From: Candidatus Rokuibacteriota bacterium
Lineage (GTDB): Bacteria > Methylomirabilota > Methylomirabilia > Rokubacteriales > CSP1-6
Direction of reading: 5' to 3'
Assembly: GCA_003221615.1 (NCBI GenBank)
Contig: QHSQ01000119.1
Location: 1-37,393 of the forward strand
Length of the DNA: 37,393 bases
The notes under the pieces are model-generated. The model worked only from the letters and a program-made list of their open reading frames with translations, searched no databases and was not told the origin of the DNA. The translations under genes were made by a program, and so were the position numbers. Of the stretch, positions 22,522 through 29,390 are shown one piece after another; positions within the stretch are counted from its first letter, which is position 1; each line of letters begins with the position of its first letter.

Positions 22522-22953
22522 CTAGCTCGCCCGCCGCGCTGCCGAGACTTTCCGTTGCTCCGCCCTGCAGGTGGGGCAGATTCCGTGCGAGGTTTGCGTG
22601 TCGAACTTGCGCTGAACGAATTCCTCCACCGGGACCCACTCACCATCGAGGTGCAGCTTTCTACACCACGCGCACAGGCGGAGGAACTCCTCGAGGTAGT
22701 GCAGTCGCGCCACCAGTCGTCGAGTGAGTATGACCACGGGAATCGCCCCCAACAGAATGATGCTCGTCTCCAGGAGGCTCTCGTGCCAGCCGCCGAGATG
22801 ATCCGTTCCGAAGATCAGGCTCGGTAATCCCAGTAGCTCGTTGATCCAGGACAGCGCGATGATCGCGACGAAGCCGAGGATCTCGTAGACGACGATCGTC
22901 GATGAACGGCGTCGCGTTGCGGATTCTCTCGACACCTCGGGGCTCGGCGTCAT
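22522..22953 (-). CDS. membrane-anchored protein with a C-terminal CxxC...CxxC module
   Basis: About 143 residues. Two hydrophobic segments (YEILGFVAIIALSWINELLG and LLETSIILLGAIPVVILT) are followed by a cytoplasmic-looking tail LRLCAWCRKLHLDGEWVPVEEFV and HGICPTCRAEQ. This C-x2-C...H-G-I-C-P-x-C module is well known at the ends of sensor kinases and response regulators of deltaproteobacteria, where it probably binds zinc or a cluster; here it is attached only to two membrane helices. The arrangement suggests a minimal membrane sensor or adaptor working with a separate kinase, which is inference. The ATG at 22953 follows GAGGAGAAC. It lies at the end of a minus-strand run after the acetyltransferase. 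Confidence 0.82.
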   Translation of the reverse strand: MTPSPEVSRESATRRRSSTIVVYEILGFVAIIALSWINELLGLPSLIFGTDHLGGWHESLLETSIILLGAIPVVILTRRLVARLHYLEEFLRLCAWCRKLHLDGEWVPVEEFVQRKFDTQTSHGICPTCRAEQRKVSAARRAS

Positions 22954-22992
22954 GTTCTCCTCCTCTCGGCGTCGCTTCGATCGAGAACCAGA

Positions 22993-23505
22993 TTAGACTA
23001 GATCGCGCGCCATCCGAAACAACGCGACGGCGGGGGAGTGGGCCAGCGGTTGGCTCTCGCCGGTCCGCCTGAAGCTGCACTTCTCGTATAGTGCGATGGC
23101 CGGATCGTTCGTGGCCGTCACCCAGAGGCAGAGAGCCGTAGCTCGACGTTGCCGTGCCCAGTCGACCACCGCGTTCACGAGCGCTGTGCCGACACCGCGC
23201 CCTCGTGCTTCTGGAAGGACGAACATCCCGACGAGCGCAGGCCGAGGATCGTCGGGCACATCAGGGTCGCTGGCGAGCCCGGTCGCGATCCCCAGCCACC
23301 GGCCATCTTGCTCCGCGACGAACGTGACGTTGTCGGCGCCCGAGGCCCCCCGCTCGGCGCGCTGGCGCCACACATCGTCGGTGAACGCCTCTTCTCGCGC
23401 CAGGGTCGAGCCAAACGCCATCGGCGCATCTGCCAGGGCGCGCAGCCGGAAGGCTCGCTGGCTTGGCCCTTCATGCGGCCGGATCCGCCGAATCACGGGG
23501 GTCAC
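22993..23505 (-). CDS. GNAT family N-acetyltransferase
   Basis: A 170-residue GNAT. The N-terminal strand IRRIRPHEGPSQRAFRLRAL, the acetyl-CoA loop EARGRGVGTALVNAVVDWARQRR and the late LWVTATNDPAIALYEKCSFRRTGESQPL are the standard blocks. The segment with AFGSTLAREEAF before the fold matches a subgroup of uncharacterised acetyltransferases. The start is a GTG at 23505, 10 bases downstream of the SDR stop codon, so the two form an operon on the minus strand. The substrate is unknown. Confidence 0.9.
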   Translation of the reverse strand: MTPVIRRIRPHEGPSQRAFRLRALADAPMAFGSTLAREEAFTDDVWRQRAERGASGADNVTFVAEQDGRWLGIATGLASDPDVPDDPRPALVGMFVLPEARGRGVGTALVNAVVDWARQRRATALCLWVTATNDPAIALYEKCSFRRTGESQPLAHSPAVALFRMARDLV

Positions 23506-23515
23506 GTCGCCGAGC

Positions 23516-24265
23516 TCAGGGCATGAACGAGCCGCCGTTCACGTGCACCGTCTGGCCGGTGACGTGCCGCGCGTCATCGCTGGCGAGGAACACGGCGACC
23601 GAGGCGATATCGTCGGGCTGCGCCATGCGCCCGAGGGGCACCGCGCTCGCCATCACGGTCAGCTCTTCCTCGGTATTGCCATAGCGAGGTTGTGCGGTAT
23701 CGGTGAGCCCGGGCGCGATCGCGTTCACGCGAATCCCGTGGGGCGCCAGCTCGAGCGCCATCGCGCGGGTCATGGCAACGACGCCGCCCTTGCTGGCCGA
23801 GTAGTGAACACCCCGGACGGCGCCGCGGATCGCCTGGGACGCCATGTTGATGACCGAGCCCCGACGCTGGCCCGTGATCATGGCGCGCGCGGCCGCCTGG
23901 GCGCAGAAGAACCCGCCCTTGAGATTGACGTCGAGTACGAGATCCCAGTCGCTCTCGCGCATCTCCAGGAAGGGCACGCGCGGATAGACGCCGGCGTTGT
24001 TGACGAGCACGTCGAGGCCGCCGAGCTCGCCGACGATCTGCGCGACCATCGACTGGGCGCCGGCCGGCTCCGCGACGTCGGTCTGCACGAGCACCGCGCG
24101 CCGGCCGGTCCCGCGGACATCTTGGACGACCTTTTCGGCCGCGCCGTGATCATCGAGATAGTTCACGCCGACGTCCGCGCCCTCGCGCGCGAACGCCAGA
24201 GCGATGGCGCGTCCGATACCCTGCTGGGCGCCGGTCACCAGCGCCACCTTGCCACGCAGCCTCAT
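23516..24265 (-). CDS. SDR family oxidoreductase (FabG/glucose 1-dehydrogenase-like)
   Basis: A 249-residue classical SDR. The cofactor loop is TGAQQGIG, NNAG is in VNNAGVYPRV, the catalytic Ser is in INMASQAIRG and YxxxK in YSASKGG. The ends VNAIAPGLTDT and VNGGSFMP are typical. The sequence after the second strand (VNYLDDHGAAEKV) is acidic, usually favouring NAD(H). The ATG at 24265 has AAGGAGGCGACG upstream, an excellent ribosome site, and the upstream start at 24283 is rejected for that reason. It reads as an oxidoreductase acting on a 3-hydroxy or sugar substrate; the acetyltransferase follows in the same operon. Confidence 0.93.
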   Translation of the reverse strand: MRLRGKVALVTGAQQGIGRAIALAFAREGADVGVNYLDDHGAAEKVVQDVRGTGRRAVLVQTDVAEPAGAQSMVAQIVGELGGLDVLVNNAGVYPRVPFLEMRESDWDLVLDVNLKGGFFCAQAAARAMITGQRRGSVINMASQAIRGAVRGVHYSASKGGVVAMTRAMALELAPHGIRVNAIAPGLTDTAQPRYGNTEEELTVMASAVPLGRMAQPDDIASVAVFLASDDARHVTGQTVHVNGGSFMP

Positions 24266-24395
24266 CGTCGCCTCCTTGATCAATAGCCGCCCTTGCCTGG
24301 CGGGTCCCAGACCTGCGACGGCCCGCGGCGCGAGCTTTGTCGACTCGCGACGAATATGCTACGGTCGCGCCCAGAACTCATCGCGGAGGGAGTCA

Positions 24396-24503
24396 ATGGA
24401 CAAGGGAGTTGGGCTCTGGCTGAACATCGGCACGGTGATTCTCGTCGCGGCGCTGATCGTCGACTTCGTGTGGGTCATCTCGACCGCGCTCAACGCCCAC
24501 TGA
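24396..24503 (+). CDS. 35-residue single-pass membrane microprotein
   Basis: A GGAGGGAG ribosome site lies 5 bases before the ATG at 24396. The product is MDKGVGLWLNIGTVILVAALI followed by VDFVWVISTALNAH: a short polar start and one continuous hydrophobic span of about 25 residues. It sits just upstream of the amidohydrolase gene (37 bases) on the same strand, which suggests a shared message. Function is unknown; the strong ribosome site and clean membrane span make a real gene likely despite its size. Confidence 0.7.
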   Translation: MDKGVGLWLNIGTVILVAALIVDFVWVISTALNAH

Positions 24504-24540
24504 CGGGACCGCTCCGCCCACCTCTCCTCGCTCCGTCGCC

Positions 24541-25995
24541 ATGCCTCGCTACGATACCGCCGTTCTGAATGGCACGGTGGTCGTTCCCCACATGGGGGCC
24601 CTGCGCTGCGATGTCGGCATCCGTGCCGGGCATATCGCCGCGCTGGTCGACTCGATCGCCCCGAGCGACGCCGACGCCGTCGTGGACGCTCGCGGCAAGC
24701 TGGTGCTTCCGGGCGCGATAGACTCGCACTTCCACCTCGGGATCTACCGCGATCTCGCGACCGACGCCCGGAGCGAGACGGGCTCCGCGCTGGCGGGCGG
24801 CGTCACCACGGTCCTCAGCTACTTCCGCACGGGACAGAACTACCTGAACAAGAGCGGCCCCTACCGGACGATCTTCCCCGAGGTCGTCGCGGCGACCGTC
24901 GGCCATGCGCACACCGATTTCGGGTACCACATCGGCGTGATGACGACCGAGCAGCTCGGCGAGGTGGACTGGCTCGTCGGCGAGCAGGGGGTCGGCTCGT
25001 TCAAGTACTACATGTTCTACAAGGGCCTGAATCTCACCTCGGACTCCACGCGCGGCAGCGCCTACACGATGGCCGACACCTACGACCTCGGCCACCTGTA
25101 CCTCCTCATGCGGCAGGTCGCCGCCGCCGCGGGGAAGTACGGCGCTCACGGTCGCGTCTCGCTGAGCCTGCACTGTGAGCAGGCCGAGCTCATCCGCGTG
25201 TTCATCGAGGAAGTGAAGCGCTCGGGTCCCGGAGGTCTCGAGGGCTACCATCGCTCGCGGCCCCCGCTGACCGAGCAGCTCTCGATCGCCGAGGCGCTGG
25301 TGCTGACCGATGCCACGCGCTGCCCGGTGAATCTACTCCATCTCTCGAGCGCCGAGGCGGTCACGAGCGGCGCCGACGGCCGGCGCCGGCATCCTCATCT
25401 CGACATTCGGCTCGAGACGACCTTGCATCACCTGGCGCTGACCCACGCGACGGCCGGCGGCATCGTCGGTAAGGTCAATCCGCCCATCAGGACCGACGCC
25501 GACCGCGAAGCGCTCTGGCAGGCGGTGCAGGACGGTCGCATCGACACGGTCGTCAGCGATCACGCGTGCTGCGCCGAGGAGGACAAGGGCGAGGACCTCT
25601 GGAAGGCGCTTCCGGGGTTCGGCGGAACCGCGCTGCTCTATCCCTATCTCATCTCGGAAGGGCACCTGCGGCGCGGCCTGCCGTTGACGCGGCTGGTGGA
25701 GCTGGTCAGCGCCAACCCCGCCCGGGCCTTCGGTCTCTATCCGCGCAAGGGCACGATCGCGGTTGGCGGCGACGCCGACCTGGTCGTCGTGGATCCCGCT
25801 CGGGAGCACGTTGTCTCGCCCGAGGTTCTCCACTCGGCGCAGGACTTCACGCCGTTCGCCGGCATGCGGGTTCGAGGCTGGCCGACCCACACGCTCCTGC
25901 GGGGACGCACGGTGTTCCGCGACGGCGCCGTGATGGGCGAGCCGCAGGGGCAGTACGTCAAGCGTCCGATGGGGCTCTACGGGACTTCGTTCTGA
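24541..25995 (+). CDS. cyclic amidohydrolase (dihydropyrimidinase/hydantoinase family)
   Basis: A 484-residue member of the amidohydrolase superfamily, nearest in style to dihydropyrimidinase/D-hydantoinase. Metal ligands are readable: HxH in DSHFHLG (about residues 62-64), the Lys that is carbamylated in GSFKYYMFYKG (about 158), His in LSLHCEQ, His in NLLHLSSAEA and Asp in VSDHACC (about 340). The product probably hydrolyses a cyclic ureide or amide in the cytoplasm. The stretch VNPPIRTDADREALW is the dihydropyrimidinase/dihydroorotase substrate loop. The ATG at 24541 lies 37 bases after the microprotein stop, with no strong ribosome site. No dihydropyrimidine dehydrogenase or hydantoin racemase gene is near. 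Confidence 0.93.
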   Translation: MPRYDTAVLNGTVVVPHMGALRCDVGIRAGHIAALVDSIAPSDADAVVDARGKLVLPGAIDSHFHLGIYRDLATDARSETGSALAGGVTTVLSYFRTGQNYLNKSGPYRTIFPEVVAATVGHAHTDFGYHIGVMTTEQLGEVDWLVGEQGVGSFKYYMFYKGLNLTSDSTRGSAYTMADTYDLGHLYLLMRQVAAAAGKYGAHGRVSLSLHCEQAELIRVFIEEVKRSGPGGLEGYHRSRPPLTEQLSIAEALVLTDATRCPVNLLHLSSAEAVTSGADGRRRHPHLDIRLETTLHHLALTHATAGGIVGKVNPPIRTDADREALWQAVQDGRIDTVVSDHACCAEEDKGEDLWKALPGFGGTALLYPYLISEGHLRRGLPLTRLVELVSANPARAFGLYPRKGTIAVGGDADLVVVDPAREHVVSPEVLHSAQDFTPFAGMRVRGWPTHTLLRGRTVFRDGAVMGEPQGQYVKRPMGLYGTSF

Positions 25996-26036
25996 GTGCT
26001 ACGAGGAGTCGCGAGGACTCGGAGCGCGCCCGAGGG

Positions 26037-26156
26037 CTACGCCTTGACTTGAGCGGCACGACGCCGCGGGCACGCCTTGTGGTACCAGGTCGAGCCGAGC
26101 TTGATGTGGTTACCGTTCTTACGAATCTTCCGCTTGCACTTGGGACACGTTCCCAT
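26037..26156 (-). CDS. 39-residue zinc-ribbon-like microprotein
   Basis: The ATG at 26156 is preceded by AAGGAGCGCGG. The product starts MGTCPKCKRKIRKNGNHI and ends with KLGSTWYHKACPRRRAA plus a short basic tail. One CxxC pair (CPKC) and one HxxxC pair (HKAC) are placed 18 residues apart, which could bind a single zinc in a LIM/PARP-finger-like half fold; nearly a third of the residues are Lys or Arg, so nucleic-acid binding is plausible. It has the same ligand logic as the mini-proteins at 3440 and 12631, but shares no further sequence. It lies convergent to the amidohydrolase gene and divergent from the HIT gene. Confidence 0.72.
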   Translation of the reverse strand: MGTCPKCKRKIRKNGNHIKLGSTWYHKACPRRRAAQVKA

Positions 26157-26221
26157 CCGCGCTCCTTTTCCAAATGCTGATCGAGCGGCGCTAGTATAGC
26201 AGGCGCGTCGGGAGGAGCCTC

Positions 26222-26560
26222 GTGACGGACTGCGTGTTCTGCCGCATTGTGGCTCGTGAGACTCACGCGGACGTCGAGTACGAGGACGACGCGGTCCTGG
26301 CGTTCAAGGACATCTATCCGAAGGCCCCGATCCACTTGCTCATCGTGCCCAAGCGCCATATCAGCTCGATCATGGCGATGGAGCGCAGCGATGCCGAGGT
26401 TCTCGGGCGCTGTCTCCTGGCGGCGCGAGCGATCGGAGAAGCCAAGGGACTGGCCGAGCGCGGATATCGGCTGCGCGTGAACTGCGGTCCCGAGGGCGGG
26501 CAGGTCGTTTATCACGTGCATGTGCACTTCCTGGCCGGCGGCCGGTCGCGCGGCGCGTAG
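26222..26560 (+). CDS. HIT family protein (HinT-like)
   Basis: A 112-residue histidine triad protein. The start is GTG 26222 with GGGAGGAGCC just upstream. The segments DCVFCRIVARE, VLAFKDIYPKAPIHLLIVPKRHI and GGQVVYHVHVHFLAGG are the family signature, with the triad His-x-His-x-His in HVHVH near the C-terminus. HinT-type enzymes hydrolyse nucleoside phosphoramidates such as AMP-Lys. Length is normal. The gene's 3' end faces that of the candidate selenoprotein gene, 11 bases away. Confidence 0.95.
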   Translation: MTDCVFCRIVARETHADVEYEDDAVLAFKDIYPKAPIHLLIVPKRHISSIMAMERSDAEVLGRCLLAARAIGEAKGLAERGYRLRVNCGPEGGQVVYHVHVHFLAGGRSRGA

Positions 26561-26571
26561 ACCCGCGCTCG

Positions 26572-28068
26572 TCAGGCCGGGCTCGCCGCGGTCTTCGCGT
26601 CGAGGGGAAGACCGGCGTCCGCCCAGCTGCTGAGTCCGCCCTTCAGGATCCTCACGTCTCGAAAGCCGATCTCGCGAAGCTGGCGCGCCACCCGGGCGCT
26701 CGTCGCCTCGTCGGGTCAGGAGCAATAGGCGACGACGGTGCGATTCGTGTCGACGTCGAGAGTGCCGATGCCCGTCTGGAGCTCCTCGGGCGCGATGTGG
26801 CGCGCGTCCTGGATCTTGAACGGACTTTTGGCGTACGTCGCGCCGTCGCGAACGTCCAGGATGATCGGAGGCGCCTCCGGCGAGGCCTCGATGAGCCGCA
26901 TCACTTCAGAGGGCCGGATACGATAGCGGTTGCGTCTCCACCGCATCACGAGCAGGACGCCAGCCACCGCGATGGCGACCACCACCACGGCCGTGGCGAA
27001 CTGCATCCACGGGAAGGAGCGGGGCGGCGGGTTTTTCGCTTCGGCCATCATGCGGCGCACGTCGGTGAGATCCGGGAGAAGTCGGTTCGCCTCGGCGAAG
27101 TGCTTCTCGGCGCGTCCATAGCTGCCGGCGAAAAAGTCTTCGAGCCCCGCGTGCCACGCGGCGTTGAACCGGCTCATTTCGTCGAGCTTGACGTCGGTAC
27201 CTTTCAGGAATTCGCGAACCGCGACCGACGGGATCACGAAATTGAATCCCTGGACGAGCGTGCGCTGGTTACCAGACTCGAGGGGCACGAACGTCAAGAC
27301 ACCGAGCACCTCTCCGCTGGAGCCGACCGCCGGTCCGCCGCTGTTACCCCACGCCGCGGGAGCGTCGGTCTGGATCACCGGCTGATTGGTGATGTCCTGC
27401 TTGAAGCCGGAGATCGCGCCGTTGGTCACCGACGCCTCGGCCTTCGCCGACGCGTTCAAGAGCTCATGGCTGAGCACGACGCCCGGGAATCCCAGAATGT
27501 AGAGCTTGTCGCCGGCCTTCGTGCTCGACGAGTCACCCAGGGTCAGCGTCGGCATGTCGGAGGCCTCGAGCTTCAAGAGGGCGAGGTCGCGTCCCGACAT
27601 GCTCTCGCCCGCGACCGGCGGACTGTACTTGACCACAGTCGCGGGCAATCGCATACCGTTGCCAAGGATCACAGAGATCGACGGGGCGACCTTGACCTTG
27701 GCCCGCGCGACCGCGGCGCCGAACACCCGGTCATTCACATCGCCGCAAACCTGACGAACAGCGCCTTCCAGCAACTCGCGCGCGATGTCCTGCTTGGGTT
27801 GGTGCGCCGGTGAGACGACGTGGCCGTTCGTGATGACCCAGCCGCTCGGACTGATGAACCAGCCGGTCCCGGTTTCACGAAGGGGCGGAGGCGTGACCTG
27901 CTGCGTGCCGCCACCCGGGCACGCGACCGTGATCTCGGCCGTAACCTCTGACACGACGAGCGCGACGGCGGGCTTCGCTCGGAGCAAAACCTCCTGGACC
28001 GACGGCGCTGCCGCGGCGGCGCCACCGGGAACCGCGAGAAGCAGCGCGCTCGCGATCCACTTGCGCAT
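26572..28068 (-). CDS. membrane-anchored trypsin-like protease fused to a rhodanese domain, with in-frame TGA (candidate selenocysteine)
   Basis: From the ATG at 28068 a signal peptide leads into a trypsin-like (DegP/S1C-type) protease: His in VITNGHVV (about 80), Asp in GRDLALLKLE, Ser in AWGNSGGPA. A linker with NAAWHAGLEDFFAGSYGRAEKHF (TPR-like) and a transmembrane segment (FATAVVVVAIAVAGVLLVM) follow. A rhodanese domain then begins (IILDVRDGATYAKS, ARHIAPEEL), ending VVAYCS before a TGA at 26718-26716. The frame then continues unbroken for 47 codons, PDEATSARVARQLREIGF, DVRILKGGLSSW and on to a TGA at 26572. Those codons complete the domain exactly. Related rhodaneses that I remember read YCSCPxEATSA, so the TGA stands at a Cys position. 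It may encode selenocysteine; a plain nonsense mutation is the main alternative. Confidence 0.72.
26676..26709 (-). promoter_or_regulatory. SECIS-like hairpin just downstream of the in-frame TGA
   Basis: On the minus strand, starting 7 bases after the TGA at 26716, GAGGC pairs with GCUUC (one G-U) as a lower stem. An internal loop follows, then GCGCC pairs with GGCGC around the apical loop CGGGU. The apical loop begins 22 bases after the UGA, inside the range of bacterial SECIS elements, and contains G-G. Found by eye; not folded by program. Confidence 0.4.
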
Positions 28069-28103
28069 CCTCAAAATTCTATACTGCGCGAAATCCAAAA
28101 AGA

Positions 28104-28131
28104 AGGCTCCAGGGGGTGACCCCTGGAGCCT
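28104..28131 (-). terminator. intrinsic terminator of the repeat-protein gene
   Basis: AGGCTCCAGGGG (28104-28115) and CCCCTGGAGCCT (28120-28131) form a perfect 12-bp stem around GTGA. On the minus strand the stem is followed by TTCTTTTTGG. It lies 31 bases beyond the stop of the gene at 28162 and upstream of the protease gene, so the two minus-strand genes are separate transcripts. Confidence 0.92.
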
Positions 28132-28161
28132 GTTTGCCGCCTACTGCAAAAATTCGGAGAC

Positions 28162-29100
28162 TTACTTCATCAGTCCCATCGCCTCGACGGCCTTCGCCTT
28201 CGCGGCGTCCATGTTCCCGGACTTGCAAGCGGCCTCGGCGTCGCGGACCAGCTTCGCCGCATCACCGCTCGAAGCCTTGGCACCGGCGAGCGACCGCGGC
28301 GCCTGGATGTCCTGACCGCTACGCGGGGCCTGAATGTCCTGACCCGCACGCGGGGCCTGGATGTCCTGGCCGCTGCGAGGAGCCTGGATGTCTTGACCGC
28401 TACGCGGGGCCTGAATGTCCTGACCCGCACGCGGGGCCTGCTGCTGCTGCGGGTTGTTGCTACGCGGGGCCTGGATGTCCTGACCGCTGCGCGGCGCCTG
28501 AATGTCCTGGCCGCTACGCGGGGCCTGAATGTCCTGACCCGCACGCGGGGCCTGCTGCTGCGGGTTGTTGCCACGCGGGGCCTGAATGTCCTGGCCGCTG
28601 CGCGGCGCTTGAATGTCCTGGCTGCTACGCGGGGCCTGGATGTCCTGACCGCTGCGCGGCGCCTGAATGTCCTGGCCGCTACGCGGGGCCTGAATGTCCT
28701 GACCCGCACGCGGGGCCTGGATGTCCTGGCCGCTACGCGGGGCCTGGATGTCCTGACCGCTGCGCGGCGCCTGAATGTCCTGGCCGCTACGCGGAGCCTG
28801 AATGTCCTGGCCCGCACGCGGGGCCTGGATGTCCTGACGCGAGCCAGCTAGCGACCGCGGCGCCTGGATGTCCTGGCCGCGAGGAGCCTGGATGTCCTGA
28901 CCCGCACGCGGGGCCTGGATATCCTGGCGCGAACCGGCTAGCGACCGCGGCGCCTGTACGTCCTGAGCCTTCGAAACCTTGCTGAGCATCGCCTTGGCCT
29001 GGCCGACCTCGGCCGGGCACTGCGACTGCGCGTCGGCGACGGGCGCCACCGCCGCGACGATTGCCACGCTCATGATTACCGCGAAAAATCTCTTCATCAT
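28162..29100 (-). CDS. exported protein made of about 24 QDIQAPR(S/A)G repeats
   Basis: Signal peptide MMKRFFAVIMSVAIVAAVAPVADA; two start codons ATGATG at 29100-29095. After a short helical piece (QSQCPAEVGQAKAMLSKVSKAQ), residues 47-269 are a tandem array with unit GQDIQAPRS or GQDIQAPRA, 9 residues (27 bases). Some units are interrupted by SLAGSR or by NNPQQQ. The C-terminus SLAGAKASSGDAAKLVRDAEAACKSGNMDAAKAKAVEAMGLMK (in outline) is a helical domain of the kind found in small periplasmic proteins. The alternation of a hydrophilic QD with IQAPR gives no known fold; it could be an extended spacer or a binding repeat for wall polymers. Nothing known fits. It is transcribed alone, ending at a clear terminator. 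Confidence 0.85.
   Translation of the reverse strand: MMKRFFAVIMSVAIVAAVAPVADAQSQCPAEVGQAKAMLSKVSKAQDVQAPRSLAGSRQDIQAPRAGQDIQAPRGQDIQAPRSLAGSRQDIQAPRAGQDIQAPRSGQDIQAPRSGQDIQAPRSGQDIQAPRAGQDIQAPRSGQDIQAPRSGQDIQAPRSSQDIQAPRSGQDIQAPRGNNPQQQAPRAGQDIQAPRSGQDIQAPRSGQDIQAPRSNNPQQQQAPRAGQDIQAPRSGQDIQAPRSGQDIQAPRAGQDIQAPRSGQDIQAPRSLAGAKASSGDAAKLVRDAEAACKSGNMDAAKAKAVEAMGLMK
28294..28962. repeat. tandem 27-base coding repeat array
   Basis: About 24 units of 27 bases encode QDIQAPR(S/A)G; 21 carry the intact QDIQAPR, one reads DVQAPR, and two begin only at QAPR after a Q-rich insert. On the plus strand the unit reads like GGGGCCTGAATGTCCTGACC with variation mainly at third positions. The near identity suggests recent expansion by slippage or recombination, so copy number may vary between strains and assembly may have collapsed or expanded it. 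Confidence 0.9.
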
Positions 29101-29390
29101 CGGTCTTCCCATTCCCTCTCGGTTAGTTTGGAGTGGTTCAATCGCTTCACCCGCGACCAGCTCGATCCGGCGTCACCCCCTCGGCGTTGAGGTCTCGTTG
29201 GTGGCTAACAACTCTCGGAGGGACAAGGAGCAACCGTGGTGCCAGATGGGGCCGTCCAGGTAAGGACGAACGAAACAAGCTACTTATTCGGAATTGCCGG
29301 CGCCGCCAGATGGCGTTGTGCCCTGTACCGCCTCGACCGGAGGTGCGGCATTCTGCCCGTCGGCTGGGCTGTGGTAGCCTGACACCCGAT

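Noticed and set aside
26716..26718. Treating the TGA as a simple stop, giving a protease with a half rhodanese
   Set aside because: The remaining 47 codons encode the rest of the rhodanese domain without damage, so a plain stop does not explain the sequence; nonsense mutation remains the alternative.
28294..28962. CRISPR-like array
   Set aside because: Units are contiguous 27-base coding repeats without unique spacers and keep one reading frame throughout.
28116..28985. 289-codon plus-strand frame with CPDRYAGPECP-type repeats opposite the QDIQAPR gene
   Set aside because: It is the mirror of the repeat array; it lacks a signal peptide and its start lies in the terminator, while the minus strand has signal peptide, start and terminator.
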